64,000 bases of DNA from Cryphonectria parasitica EP155 (Eukaryota > Ascomycota > Sordariomycetes > Diaporthales > Cryphonectriaceae). Within the stretch, counting starts at the first letter, position 1; every line of letters starts with the position of its first letter. Below, one piece after another: positions 12,140 through 24,984 of the stretch. The DNA lies in contig NW_024468909.1 of NCBI RefSeq assembly GCF_011745365.1, forward strand, positions 2,604,001 to 2,668,000. Direction: 5' to 3'. A program made the translations under genes and the position numbers. The notes under the pieces were generated by a model, which made no database searches, was not told the DNA's origin, and worked only from the letters and a program-made list of their open reading frames with translations.

Positions 12140-13204
12140 CTAGTCCTCATTCTCCATTTCCACATCGTCGTCTTGAGCAGGTGTATCCTCAGCTGGTGAC
12201 TCGGCAGCTGCAGACCTCGCCTCTTTGGTCTTTTCTTCTTCCTTGTCCTTGTCCTTGTCCTTGTCCTTATCTTTCTCATTGTCCTTGTCCTTGTCCACAG
12301 CAGCCTCCTTCTCCTTGGCTGTGTACTCGTCCTTCTGGCTCTGAGGAAGCTCTTTCCAGCCACGAGCCAGCTCTTCCTCAACAGTCACATCCTCCTCTTT
12401 TGAATCCTCGGCAGCGGCGCGGTGCTCAGCGCAGTAGAGCTCGAACGCACTGGCGGACTGCTTTTTAGCGGTCTTGCTACTGCCGCCGCTGTCGCTCACG
12501 CCATTGGAGCGCTGGGCAAGCGGCTCCTTTGTCTGCTGACTACCAGAGCCGGCCTCGCCGGCGGTGGCGGAGTGGGAGAACGCGTCAGAAGAAGGCGACA
12601 GGTTGTGCACGTTCTGATTGATGAAAGTGGGCGGGGGTCCGTTAGTGCCGGACTCCAGGGCGGCGACGACAGAGGGCTTGCGGTGGCCACGCTTGCTGCG
12701 CAGCGGCTTGTCCTGAGGCTGTTGGCGGAGGGGGAGAGCATTAGTACCGGAAGCAGAACCAGCAACAGCGTTTCCAGATTTGCGAGGTCGTGACCGGCGT
12801 CCAGCAGAGGTGGTAGATGATGATGCGCGCAGGGGAGGGGCAGGAGCAGGTGAGGGTGAATGAGCATGAGCATGGGCAAGAGGGCCATTGTGTTCGATTG
12901 CTTCATCACGTACTGTCGGTGGCGGGCTCGGGCTGCCGTCGGAGTCCTCGACGTTGGTGCTGGTACGCTTGGCCAGCTGGTCTAGCAGAAAGGCGCGCTC
13001 AAGACGGAGCTTCTCCACGCCGCGGCGCAGGCGGAGCAGGCGGAGGCGCGCGGCCTCGTTGTCCTCCTCGACCTCGTTCGTACGCCGCTTGAGCTGCACG
13101 CACTTTCGGCGGTAGGCCTCCTCGACTGAGGGAGGAAGCGGGGGCGGTATTGCTATTGAGGAGGATTCGCCATTGTTAGCCCTGCGGCCTAGTTTGTGGA
13201 CCAT
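12140..13204 (-). CDS. NHP10: HMG-box protein, INO80 subunit Nhp10-like
   Basis: Single exon, 354 aa, starting at the ATG at 13204 (MVHKLGRRAN). The frame stays open upstream to 13492, but only this start gives the expected N-terminus. Residues ~28-77 form an Arg/Leu/Glu-rich coiled coil. A Ser/Pro-rich linker follows, then an HMG-box-like region at ~247-300 (KKQSASAFELYC ... GWKELPQSQKDEY), and finally an acidic tail of alternating Lys-Asp residues. Coiled coil plus HMG box plus charged tail matches fungal Nhp10-type proteins, which bind DNA as part of the INO80 chromatin remodeller. The HMG box is the firmer call; assignment to INO80 is inferred from architecture. The Lys-Asp tail is encoded by a hexanucleotide repeat. 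Divergent from CCT8. Confidence 0.82.
   Translation of the reverse strand: MVHKLGRRANNGESSSIAIPPPLPPSVEEAYRRKCVQLKRRTNEVEEDNEAARLRLLRLRRGVEKLRLERAFLLDQLAKRTSTNVEDSDGSPSPPPTVRDEAIEHNGPLAHAHAHSPSPAPAPPLRASSSTTSAGRRSRPRKSGNAVAGSASGTNALPLRQQPQDKPLRSKRGHRKPSVVAALESGTNGPPPTFINQNVHNLSPSSDAFSHSATAGEAGSGSQQTKEPLAQRSNGVSDSGGSSKTAKKQSASAFELYCAEHRAAAEDSKEEDVTVEEELARGWKELPQSQKDEYTAKEKEAAVDKDKDNEKDKDKDKDKDKEEEKTKEARSAAAESPAEDTPAQDDDVEMENED
12238..12296. repeat. Coding hexanucleotide repeat (GTCCTT on plus)
   Basis: About nine imperfect copies of a six-base unit lie inside the NHP10-like gene and encode its alternating Lys-Asp tail. Two copies are degenerate (TTATCTTTC and CATTGTCC). Because the unit is a multiple of three, length changes stay in frame. 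Confidence 0.85.
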
Positions 13205-13953
13205 TGTAGAGAAAGAGACGTGAGGCAGGGTAAGCCTCGTGTAGTATGATGATAGTGATGATGATGATGATAATGTTGTTGTTGTTATTGTTGTTGTCGT
13301 CGTCGAATGTTCCCAAAGAAAGAAAAAGGAAATGGGAGAGATGGGAGTCAAGTCACAAAGGGCAAAGGGCAAAGGGCTGGCGGAAGGTGGAACCCGCATC
13401 AACAATGATGTGAAATAGTGGAGTTGCTGGAAACTGCTGTACTCACATGGAGAGGGAGCCATCTCTGAATTGGGGGACTGATACCTCGTCAAAATTGGTT
13501 TGGCTGGATGATGCGGCGCGTGGTTAAGATATCGAGAAGTGGGGATTCAATGGGCTGTCGTGTACGCAAGAGGAGGGAAGTAAATTCGCCAGAGTTACGT
13601 TGTCGGAGCTGAGGAAGATTGATCAACATGATAGACCATCCTGATGACAGACGGCCAGAACCCCTGGCGACCTCCTTAGGCAAGGTTGAGGCTGAAGGGC
13701 ACCCCCCTACCCCAAGCTCAACGCCCGGACCACCTGGAGGACCCTCAGCCCCCCAATAGCAGGCTGGTTGGCAGGGCAGGCGAGGTGTGCAGGGGCCGAA
13801 CATTTTTGAAAGCTACCCCACGTAAAACACGTCCACGTTCAAGTACCACCACGCCCGCCGCCCACCGCCACCACCACTACTTCACATCTCCATCACGAGG
13901 ATCAGAACGAGGACCCAGCATTTGCACACGCGACTCGTGACCAACACTGCGAG
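13205..13953. promoter_or_regulatory. Shared divergent upstream region, NHP10-like / CCT8
   Basis: About 750 bp separate the two start codons. The NHP10-side leader has GAT/GTT triplet tracts (13249-13300), and the CCT8-side leader has CCACCGCCACCACC-type sequence near 13860. Both promoters must be here. No specific factor site could be assigned. Confidence 0.6.
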
Positions 13954-15878
13954 ATGTCGCTCAATATTCCCAACGCGCCAAATGCTGGCCTGTTCAAGCA
14001 GGGCTACAACAAGTATGTCTGCATCCCTCCTTGTGATCTTTCAGGCTGCATCCTTCTTTGTGCACATATGCTCACCCAGACTACCTCTTTCTTAGCTACG
14101 ACTCTGAAGATGGCGCCGTCCTGCGCAACATCGACGCATGTCGCGCCATATCATCGACGGTTCAGACCTCTCTTGGCCCCTATGGACGCAACAAGATTGT
14201 CATCAACCACCTCCAGAAGATGATCCTGACCTCTGATGCCGCCACCATCCTCCGCGAGCTCGACGTTGTTCACCCCGCCGCCAAGCTCCTAGTCATGGCC
14301 AGCCAGCAGCAGGACGCAGAGATGGGTGATGCTACGAACCTGGTGATTGTTCTGGCTGGCGAGCTGCTGAAGAAGGCCGAGGACCTGCTCCGCATGGGCT
14401 TGAAGACCTCTGATATCGTGACGGGCTACGAGCGTGCGCAGAAGGTTGCACTAGAGGCGCTGGAGGAACTGGAGTGCGACAAGATCGAGGACCTGAGGTC
14501 ACAGGGGGAGATGAGCAAGGCTCTGCGGACCGTCATAGCAGCCAAGCAGAACGGCAACGAGGACTTCCTGGCCGACCTGGTCGCTGAGGCTATCCTCGCT
14601 GTGCTTCCCAAGAACCCTCTTGCTTTCAACGTCGACAACATCAGGGTGGTTAAGATCATGGGCGGGAGCTTGGAGCAAAGCCGCGTCGTCAAGGGTATGG
14701 TCTTTCCCAAGGAGCCCAATGGGACCATCAAGAAGGCGAAAAAAGCCAAGGTCGGCGTCTTCTCGTGTCCCATCGACACCAGCCAGACCGAGACCAAGGG
14801 CACCGTTTTACTGCACAACGCCAAGGAGATGCTCGACTTCACCAAGGGCGAGGAGGCACAGCTCGAGGCTGCGATCAAGGAGCTGCACGATGTCGGCCTG
14901 CGTGTCGTGATTGCCGGCGCCACCGTCGGAGAGCTGGCCATGCACTACCTCAACCGCTACGGCATCCTGGTCATTAAGATCCTCAGCAAGTTTGACCTCC
15001 GAAGAGTATGCAGAGTGGTCGGTGCTACACCTCTGGCGAGGCTTGGCGCCCCAATGCCGGATGAGATGGGCAGCGTGGACGTCGTGGAGACGCTCGAAAT
15101 CGGCGGAGACCGTGTCACGGTCTTTAGACAGGAGGATGAGGTCACACGGACGGCGACTCTGGTCCTTAGAGGAGCTACGCAGAACCACCTCGACGATATC
15201 GAACGGGCTGTTGATGACGGTGTCAACGTCGTCAAGGCCATCACCAAAGACTCCAGACTAGTGCCCGGGGCTGGTGCTACAGAGATGCAGCTGGTGGAGA
15301 AGATATCGGCGCAGGGCGAGAAGACACCTGGTCTTGCCCAGTACGCTATCAAGAAGTACGGCGAGGCTTTCGAGGTCGTCCCAAGGACGATCGCCGAGAG
15401 CGCTGGTCTTGATGCGACTGCGGTGCTGGCCGATCTGTACCGCGCGCATCACAAGGATGACTGGACTATTGGTGTGGACATTGAGGTGAGCTGCCCTTTA
15501 GTTTTTCCCTTTCCCTCTTCTTGCTACATTTCCCTTTTTTTGTATTGTGCACGCCACCTCTTCTGCACAAGCTAATAGCTATATGATAGAACGAGAGCGG
15601 CAATGGTATCTTGGATGCGCAGGATGCTGGTATCCTCGACCTTATGGCTACCAAGGCCTGGGCGATCAAATTGGCGACCGAGGCTGCCAGGACTGTTCTT
15701 GCTGTCGACCAGATCATTGTCGCAAGACAGGCCGGTGGTCCCAAGCCCCCAGGACCGAACCCGGTAAGTAATCTGTGATCTTCGCGCACGAGTCCTCGCT
15801 CACGCCCCACCCTATCATTGGTATCCCTGGGAACATATCAGAACTGACAAGATGTTGCAGAACTGGGATGAGGACTGA
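13954..15878 (+). CDS. CCT8: Chaperonin CCT/TRiC subunit theta
   Basis: Four exons: 13954-14012, 14096-15485, 15590-15763 and 15861-15878; 546 aa, the normal size for the family. The last exon is only 18 nt and encodes NWDED plus stop. Group II chaperonin hallmarks are present: the nucleotide-binding loop region GPYGRNKIVINHL, the AATILREL segment, the phosphate-binding GDATN and the apical-domain GATVGEL. The theta-specific reading is supported by INHL followed by the HPAAKLLVMAS region and by the C-terminal AGGPKPPGPNP tail. It is one of eight subunits of the cytosolic ring that folds actin, tubulin and other proteins with ATP. Introns are 83, 104 and 97 bp. Divergent from the NHP10-like gene. 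Confidence 0.97.
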
Positions 15879-18800
15879 GGGCACTTTGTATGACAACAAA
15901 CCCGACGTGACGGCCGACCAGACACTGCGCATCCATAAAAGAAGAACAAAACATAGACAGATTTGCGGCAAGAAGAGCCGCTCCATACGGGCCTGAATGA
16001 TATCCGACTGCGGTTCTGAGGCAACTCGGCGGTGTTGATCAGCTTGGGATCATTGTGGGGAGGCTTTATTGTAGGAGAGTTGAGATGCAGATGACAGACA
16101 AGAGCCAAATCGCATACAAGACCCAACGATCAATTTTCGTTTCGACAATCACCTTCTCGATGAATGTGTGACATAACCACGACCCTGGTGGACTTGAGGT
16201 TCTGGTACTGGCCTTTCTCCTTGGTTGAAGAGTTCCATCAGACTCTGAAGACTGACAAATGGGTTCTTGGAGGGCAATGCGTATGTCAGATCTGTCTTGA
16301 AGGCAACATCACACTATCTGAGCCTCTTTTTTCGGTGTCATGTCACCAGGAATCTAACATCAAGTCCTCGCACATCTAGCTTGTGGTAATCTTCGAGCGA
16401 AGCTAATAGCCATGCACAGTGCTCACTTCACATAAATTTCCAGGAATCCCATTCATCCTTTGTTCGCTCGTTGAAGAGGACTTTTTTTGGCCCGATCCTA
16501 GACGGTCGCCGAGCTGTTATTCAGATATGCGAAGCAAGCCCTCGCAGCTACGACTATAGCACCTTCAGACTTGCAAGAGAGTCAGTCAGTAACGTGCTGA
16601 CCAGAATGTCTAGAGAGCGAGCCGAACCCTCTTGACCCGACGCCACCCCGTCCAACTATAACACAATGCTAAGAGCGCAGGGCCAAGCCGCAGGCTTACT
16701 TGTCGGAAAGAAAAAAAGAGGGGGGGGGGGGCAGCTTTTGTACAGTCGGATAGGCAATGGCAGTGTTTCACTTTACGCATGTCTCAGATAAGAGCAAACG
16801 TGTTGAACTCGCCTGAGATCTGCTTCACCTACCATTTGCCCAACGAAAGAGAATAGAATCCGCCGGCTCAGTGGAGGCCGAGGGGCAATTCCGATGCACG
16901 ATATGGCTCGTCACGTGTCTCGCCCCCTGGGGCTGTTGGACAGGACGAAATGCAGATCAAAAGACATCCTTGGAAGGCGAATAGTCCCATCGGAGATGAT
17001 CGGTAGGCGAGAAGGAGAATAATTCTCGGCGGCGAGTCGGAAGGCATCAAGGCTGGCGAGGGACTTGTGGGCGATTGGCCAGGGCCTGATGAGGCTCTCG
17101 ACCCGTCGGGCGGACCGTTAGCACAAGGCTGCCGCCAAAACATAAAAAAGAAGACTTGATCTGCGCAGGGCAGTTTTTCTTTGTTTCGGGTGGCTTGTTG
17201 GCTGACTACGCGCCCTGAAACTATCTTCCTTTTGGACGGTGGATGATGATATCTTGTGGTGGAAACAGCAGCAGGGAGCCCGCCAGAAGAAACGAAAATA
17301 GACAAGATGTGGCGTGCAGTCAACGCAGGCCGCCGATCAAGCCCGCCCTCCTCACTCATACTTACCTTTTTTTGCCTGGCTTTGCTGGTCCACCACCATC
17401 TTCTTTTTCACCTCAAGTCGCCGCATGAACAACATCCTGAGTGTGAGAGAGAGAATAGGCCCAGACCACCCCCCACCCCCGGGGCCCCCTTATCCACCCC
17501 CGGCCTGCCCTTCAGCGCGTGTGCCGTGGACCTCGTAAATAGATCGGGGCGACAAACAAAGGCGATCTAGGTGCTGATCCTTTCGATCCCACCACCACGC
17601 GGAGTAAACCCTCGCCCTCCAAGCACGTTTGGCAAGGTTGTTTTTCTCTTATTCTTTCTTTTCATTGTCTTTCGGTCTTTCTTTCTTCTTTGCAGAAAAG
17701 GATTTCGGAGGGATTTGCGACAATGTGGGGGTCTCGCTCTTTAATTTCGCCGCTGCAATGTGACACATCGCGACGGACGACTTTGGGAGGAGAGATGGTT
17801 GGGCAAGTGGACGTAGTCGTTTTGCTCTGGCGCCCAAAGATACTGTATATTTTATTATTCGAGAACAACCAGACTTCGTCGTCTTACTTTGAGAGGGACT
17901 TGGTGACTATGAATATAATGGTAGAGATTCACAGGACATACAAACCAAAGACAAACCAAATCATAATGTGGTAGTATGGGTGAAGAGGGCGCCGTGTAAG
18001 ACGATTGGCCGGCTCACTTATCAGGCCTCCAATGGAAGGCATCAGTCAGCCTGATATAGATGTCAAGCCCAAAAGACAGAGTGACCAGCGGGCCTTGCAC
18101 CAGCTCCTCAGCTGGTGGTCATCATGCACACAAGCAGCCGAGAAATTATGTTCGGTTCCGGGGAGTAGGAGGGGGGGGGGGGATCTATGGGACTGGTCAA
18201 TGTCCTCGATTGCCAGAGCAAAGCCTCCCAAAGTGTTCTTTCGTGACGTCGATCAAAGCTGAGGTTTAAGCCCTACGGTCACCAAGAAGGATTTGACGCT
18301 TGACAGCAGCCTGATACGTGCGGGTATGAAAGTAATTGGAGGCGATACGCAGGTGGTTGTTGTCGGATCCCTCGCCACACACACTCTCTGGAAGAGAGAG
18401 TGTCTCTGTCTATGATCGACCTTGCCGCATTTTTGTGCCACAGGCACCATCAACGCAATCCTCCCGTCCACCAAAGTTGGTCCAGGGCATAATTTTTAAT
18501 GAAAAGATCAATGGGTTACTTTTTGTGTGTGACGACAGTGCGATCTGTGAGCCAACCGTCTCGGTTGGTGACATTGGAGCAAGCGCCACCAGGATCACGC
18601 CAAATTACATACAAACATAGGAACAACGTTGCCCTTGATCAGAAATTCGGGGGCCTAAAGAATGCCCCGTGATGACGTTCAACAGGGTGACATCGCTACT
18701 GCTACTATCATCACTTGATGATGGGGCCTAATTTGATGAACGTCAAAACCGTGAAAATTGCTCGTGTTGTTGATATCGCGAAGAAAGGAGAAGAAGAGAA

Positions 18801-21800
18801 AGAAGAAAGAAAAGATAAAACCCAAAAAACCGGGCGCACCACCGTGGGGAACAACCAGGAGATGATGAGGCAACGTGAAGCTTTGGGATATGGTTCGATG
18901 TTTTACAAAAAAAATCTCGGGCCCGAAATTCCGGTGCTCGGAAAGGGGTGATCCTTTGGGATACTCCCTCTATGCTTTTTTGTGGCGTCGTTTGCGAGCA
19001 TGATCATCACACGGCTCGACCGGCAGACATCCTTTGGGGCGGCGTTCGCGTGTGGTGTCTTGACGACAAGGCCCCAACACAACCTGGGGCCGAAAAAGGA
19101 GGAGAGACTCGGACGTCAGATGCAAACGAGATAATTGTGTAGAAAGTCTGGAAACGAATGGTGATCTGACACTTCGCTATAAGACCCTTGAAACCTTTCT
19201 CGGGAAATAGTTGATACGCACCTTGGCCTTTTCTGTTTGCCTTTGTCTGTGCTCTTGAAATTGGCCTCGTGCCTGTCCCTGACACAGTATATCACCAAGC
19301 GGCATATATGCTACCAAGACCCCCAGTACGAACGACGGTCGTGCTGCTTCATTAGGGCGCTAAGAGGCCAATCAAACCTTGCAGAGAACAAGCGCGAAGT
19401 GAGAAAAGCACGTTGGGTCTGGGAGGGAGGAAGGTTTGGAGGGTAGCACGCACGGGGTAGGTAGGTACTTGGGTAGCAGCCTGGAGGGATATCTGTCACA
19501 TCATCCTCCCACTCCCACATTCCTTTCCTTTCCTGTTCGGGATCGGAATGAGATCGAAATGCTTTGTCCTTTCATTCATTCATTCATTCTTATTTGGATA
19601 CTCATATGCCTGTGCTCAGCAGTGGCTGGATTGGAAGGGGCCAAGGAACAATTCATTTTCTGGCGTTGGGTTTGAAAGGGGGGGGGGGGGGTTTCCTGTT
19701 TCGAGAGCAACCTTGGAAGTGGAAGAGCTTTTCCATGGCGTTCATGTTTGGGGGCCAAGGAATGTGGGATAGAAAGTGTCACAGCAAGAACCCACTTTCA
19801 TAAGTTTTATACTGTACTTGCATCTGGGAGGGGATCAACTGTTACAACGGTAGCTGAGACATGAGTCTCGATTGCCTCCACGCGATTGATGGACTTTCTA
19901 CATTTTACAGTATGGTAGTGGTGATGGTCGTCGTCCTTAACGTTGATGTTGATGTTGACGAAGGAGAAGAGAACAGGGGGAAAATAAATAGGGTGGCCAG
20001 AATTGGGGGCGGGATCAGGGTCCGGACCGCCCCTCGGATCATTAGTGCATGCTCTTCATTGACGATCAAATCCTCATTGTCGGACGAGTTTTCAGAATGA
20101 GGAACAGAAGAGGGGCTTGTCCCTTATGATCTGGGGGAGCACCCACCTGGGTCCTGCAGAATGGGACCCAGAGGAAGTTCTGCCTCTTCCCGGATGAGGG
20201 AGGTAGATACAGATGGGAGGAGGGGCTGCACTTGTGGTTGGTCTGTCACCCGCAGAATCCTGCAGAGACAGGATTAATGGGGTCATTCGTCAGGAACGGC
20301 AATATTCGTCTACCTTGTCGGCAAAGAGGGGTGGATAAGAGAGGGAGAGAGAGAGATGAGCATTGCATCTCTCACCGTGAACAAAGCTCAATTAGCAAGG
20401 ACATGCTGAGAGCACTAGCCAAACAGCCAAGATAATTGAATACTGGCGACGACACTCAAATGTGTATAGGACTGCTACTATCAAGTAAATAGCCGCGAGG
20501 AGGGTTGATGAGAAAGGGGTTGCTGCCCAACAGAAAAATCGAAAACCGAAAGGCGACGAAGGGGTGCTCTTTCGGTGGGACGGGACTGAGCGCTCGTATA
20601 CCAACCAGGTTATGGTACCATTCTACTACGTAGTACTACGTACAGTAGTATTGAGAGCGGCCGGGGCTCCTGAGATTCAACCCGATCAGTGCTGGGATGT
20701 GGGGATTTTACCCTCGCGTACCATGGTTAAGAGTACATGGTCTGAGATATATGATAGGCTGTTTGTCCCCCCCCCCCCCCTCTCTCTGTAAAATTCCTAG
20801 GTCCCTGGATATTGGAGGGGTACAAAAAAAAGAAAGAAAAAAAAAGACTGGTTATAGTGGGGTGCCTCCTCTACTGTACTATGGTACTCTGTTAAGTATC
20901 ATAGCACAGTACTATGTACACTAGAACAAAACAGAGACCCTAACCCAGCATGATGAACAGGGGGAAAAGAAGAAGAATAAAAAACTAGACATTCATCTTT
21001 GCTTCAAAAGTGAACACCAATAAGTTTTTTTTCCCCTCCTGGTATTAATTCTATTGGAAGAATCAATAGTCTGTCTTACAGGCCCAAAGGACGGAGTCAG
21101 CCCACACACGCGTTTATCAATGATGGAATTGCCACGTGCTGGGGTCAAGCCACTACTGGCCACATGGCCAATGTACTGTGTTAGTCTAGTAAGAGGGGCC
21201 GGGGGGGGGGGCCAGTTTCCCACGTTTCCAGGATCCGCGAGTGGGCATCAAAGGCTGCAAGTTGAGCCCACGCGAGGACAGGTTGTGCCCACTTGGGGTG
21301 AAGTTTTGTACTTGAACAATGCAGCACCAAGCCGTTCCAGCGACTTGCGTACTTACATAGCAGCACAAGATCACCAGGTCACCACCATGCAGGCTGACAC
21401 CATTTCCTGGCAGCAGCGCTGCGGCAGGAGGTCAGATACTACTCACTACTTGGGTTGGTCTGGGTTGCGCGCTTGTTGTCGACCATCCTTCGTAAGCCCC
21501 AGAAGCCGCCCTAGTGAGATGAGATAGATGAGCTGATGAGAGGCCGCCGTGATGGTTAGGTCAAACGGCATGACCATGAGCAAAACCTGAAGCTCCCCAA
21601 CCTGGGGGTGTGTATGGTATCTTCGAGGGTTCCAGGTTGATGGGTGGGAGAAGGGCAGGACTAGTAAACTCCTACCTGAAGCAGAGCCAGTCTAAACAAA
21701 ACCCCTCCACCCTTGGAGTTGGCAGGCGTCCCTATCAAAGCCCACCCAGGCCATACCCCCGTCCTCAAGAAGGTTCTGCATAAATCTGGCCTGGCGGAGG

Positions 21801-24800
21801 CGAGGGTCGGTAACACGCGAGGTAGCAGAGACTGGATTACAACAGCCATTAGCGACTGGGGCGATTGGCGATTGGCTTCAAGAGAGAGAGAGAGACGGGC
21901 TATCGTCTCTTCCATGCTGCAGGAAAACCGAGACCGCGATTGGTGAGCCAACCACCCACCTTTGGAGCAGTACTAGTATGACATGTAAAGTATGTATGCA
22001 CTAGGTATCTCAGTATATACTATGTAGGTGCATGAACCATTCGTGGATGAGGGAGCACCGAGTGGGCACGGTGACGAATTCAACTAAGGCGAAATAAGGA
22101 ACAGCTTGCGGTGCAGTCTGTGATCGTAATGCACTGCTATGCTGCTATGCTGCTATGCCACGCAGATCCTGGCCTTTATCATTATCATCGCCAGGGAGGA
22201 CCTGGACAAGGACTTCTGGACGAGTCCACCTTCTTCAGGGCCTTCCCAGGATGGTGTCAGTGGGCGCTGACATCCTATGTTCTTTCTCGGAGTACCGGCA
22301 GGCCGGTAGGGTGTGGGTGGATGTGTGCTGAGCGCAGGTGAGAATACCTAAACAGGCCACAACTGGTCCGAGTTGCTAGTCAAGATCCCTTCCCACCGGA
22401 AATTTGCCGGTTTTTAGAGTCTCGAATCGAGGAGAAGCGTGGTCCAAAGTCGATCCGTGCGGGCTGAAAGAAGGAAAAAAAGGTTCTTCTAGAAAATGAT
22501 AGTTACTGGAGTAGTGCACGGCGACAGCGAGGTCTGCCAATAGAACATAAAACACAAGAAACTTGGCACGATATGTGATCCGTCTTTTCAGGCCACTTTT
22601 CCTCCCCTGCTGTGCTGCACTCTTCTGGCCTCACCAACAAAACCAAGAGATATACTGCTGTATTCCTATGTACATACTATAGTACTATACTAATCACTAT
22701 GGTACAATAAGGGGTGGCCCCAAGAGAGAGGGACCCCCCCCCCCACTGCTGCCCTGTTGGGTATAGCTGCGATGACCGGATCTCACTAGATCCTACTGCC
22801 GCCCGCCATCCAGAGCGCGCTCTGTGCTGAGGGGACAAGCTGGTACGCTGGTAGGTAGGTAACTAACCACTAACTAACCAGGCTGACCAGGACAGCACTT
22901 CGATCTCATTTGCTTGTAATAGAACTATGTACTTGTGTATTGATTACTAAATGGTTAAGCCGCTATGTCTATATTGATAATCTCTTTTCCTTCTTCCTTA
23001 TCGTTTCTCTCTTGCTTCTGCAGAGATACTACCATGATGCATAATCTGAAGCAGGTCAAGAATCTCGTAGGGAACTTAATCCACTTACATACCCAACAGC
23101 CAGGGGGATGGGCTGTCGTTTGAAGTTGGTAGGTAGAGACTGCAGGGGGGGGGGGGAGAGCAACTGAGACTCTTGTGGCCCCCAGACCAATAGGCTGTCG
23201 ACCTTGTCTCCCCTCTTGCAGGAAAGTGCATGTCGTACTTTCTCCCGCAACAGAGGAATCCGGTCACATCCCACCCAAGCCCGTATTCTGCCGGTGGTGG
23301 GTAGAAATTCCAAGACCCTCTAGGTAAGAGCTGGCGGTGTCGTCACTTCTCACTGCTACTGCTGTTACGGGCACACCACTGTCCGCTGCCGCTGCCGCCC
23401 GTCTCACGCCTTATTCTTCCCCCTCTTTCCCAGCTTCATTTCAGCTCGCCCACGTACACGCGCACACACTTTACTGTTTTTTTTTTTTGTGATCCAACTG
23501 CACGGCCGAGAACCTTGTCCTCTTCTTCTGCTTCTTGAGGGATTTCAAGCTTTGTCACGAATCAATTATCGATCGCGTTCTGTGTTTCTGATTAATCTGC
23601 TGTCACGGCTCCCCTTACCGAGTACCGCGCATCCGGATCATCCCAGAGCACTTGCCTTGGGCTCTTCGTGTGCCCCCTCCCTGACGATCCACTCCACAGG
23701 CCGAGACGAGACGGAACGAACCCCGGGAAGACCTGACTATCGCGTGCTGTCTGTGGAGAAGACAATATTATAGGACAAGAAGACAGGCACGGCTTTTGGG
23801 GAGAAGACGCGACGATCCAGACTGCTCGACAGCCTCAACTCCTTGGCGACACCAAGGGCGGGGAAACTCTCCTCACAGACAAGCAATCTGCAATCTGCAC
23901 AAGAGTTCATTGCGACGGTCATCCGTCATATAAGCAAACCCGCAGCCCTACAAATAGTATCTCAGCCGAATCAGGACAGACTGCGGAGCGAGACCCAATC
24001 CGATCCACCATCATTTCGAACCCGTCCTGACGTCTACGTGGGACTCCCTCTCGGCCATTTTGCAGCTCCATCACGTCGCGGCCGGGACTTCAGCCACAGA
24101 AATAGACTTATCCGCAGGGCAGGGCATGTACGTACATATCTACTACTACCACTACCATCATTAAAACCTCCGCACGAGGAGGGGGCAACACCATAGGAAG
24201 AAAGGGCAGGGAAAGAAAGGAAGGGGATAAAAAGGGCCACAAAAAAATTCAGGCCAAGGTGTGAACCCTACCAAGGTCCTCCTGTGTGCCCACCACCACC
24301 AACCTTCTTCGCCTGGATTCGGCACGAGGCAGCATAGTTGATACCACCCCTCCTGAAACAGCCTCCCCCCCCCTTGGACTCTAGGAGGAGTTCCTGTGCG
24401 AGAGTCCACACACCTTTTTATCTGTCTGCCTCTCTCTCTTTCCCTTTTTTATACTCACCAAGCTCCGTCGCGTTACCTACTTCAGTACATAAGTTACCCA
24501 CGGGCGGGCTGCCGACTGAGCTTGAAGCCCTGAGAGAGGCCCTCGAGGATCCCCGGTAAGGACCAGAGTCACTTGGTACCAATTTTCCCCCTCCTGGTGC
24601 AGCGACGCAGGTACCACAGTCACTAGCCGCCGTCGTGGGCTCGCCAGTCTGCCAGGATCCGGTCGTGCCCCTGTCGTTCCCCCTGTCGGTGCCTCGTCCT
24701 CCTGGAAAGCTTCGAGCATCCGCGGGCCCTTGCGCCGGACGCCCAGGCCTCATCGTGGCCCATCCTCGGTCAGAGGCCCAGTAGCTATACACGGATCTAC

Positions 24801-24984
24801 GCCACCCTGCTGCCTCTCCTTCGCGCGACTCATTTCCACTACCAGTACCTGAACAGAACATCCTGCCCACACAGGACCCCAGGGCTCGATCAGGCCCTCC
24901 GCAATCCTACCTCTTTTTTACCACCTCGCCCGCTCCGACCCATTTCACCCCGTCCGTTCATTCCCTTATCGACTCCGGGCCCAT
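15879..24984. other. 9.1-kb gene-poor interval upstream of the Far1-like gene
   Basis: No ORF here has a recognisable domain, and none can be extended by plausible splicing into a convincing protein. The sequence is rich in homopolymers: G or C runs of nine or more lie at about 16720, 18171, 19678, 20767, 21201, 22734, 23145 and 24365. Palindromic TAGTAC/GTACTA patches lie near 20624, 20872 and 22665, and an ATTC repeat at about 19574-19590. The right end probably holds a long promoter and leader for the Far1-like gene. Non-coding RNAs cannot be excluded by reading alone. Confidence 0.5.
20611..20655. repeat. Palindromic TACTACGTAGTA patch
   Basis: The 12-mer TACTACGTAGTA at 624-635 of this kilobase (20624-20635) is a perfect palindrome. 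It is followed at once by GTACTACGTACAGTAGTA, which can also fold back. Similar TAGTAC-rich patches recur near 20872-20925 and 22665-22705. Confidence 0.7.

Noticed and set aside
24418..24870. 150-codon minus-strand ORF upstream of the Far1-like gene
   Set aside because: It lies in the probable leader or promoter of the Far1-like gene on the opposite strand, with no family features.
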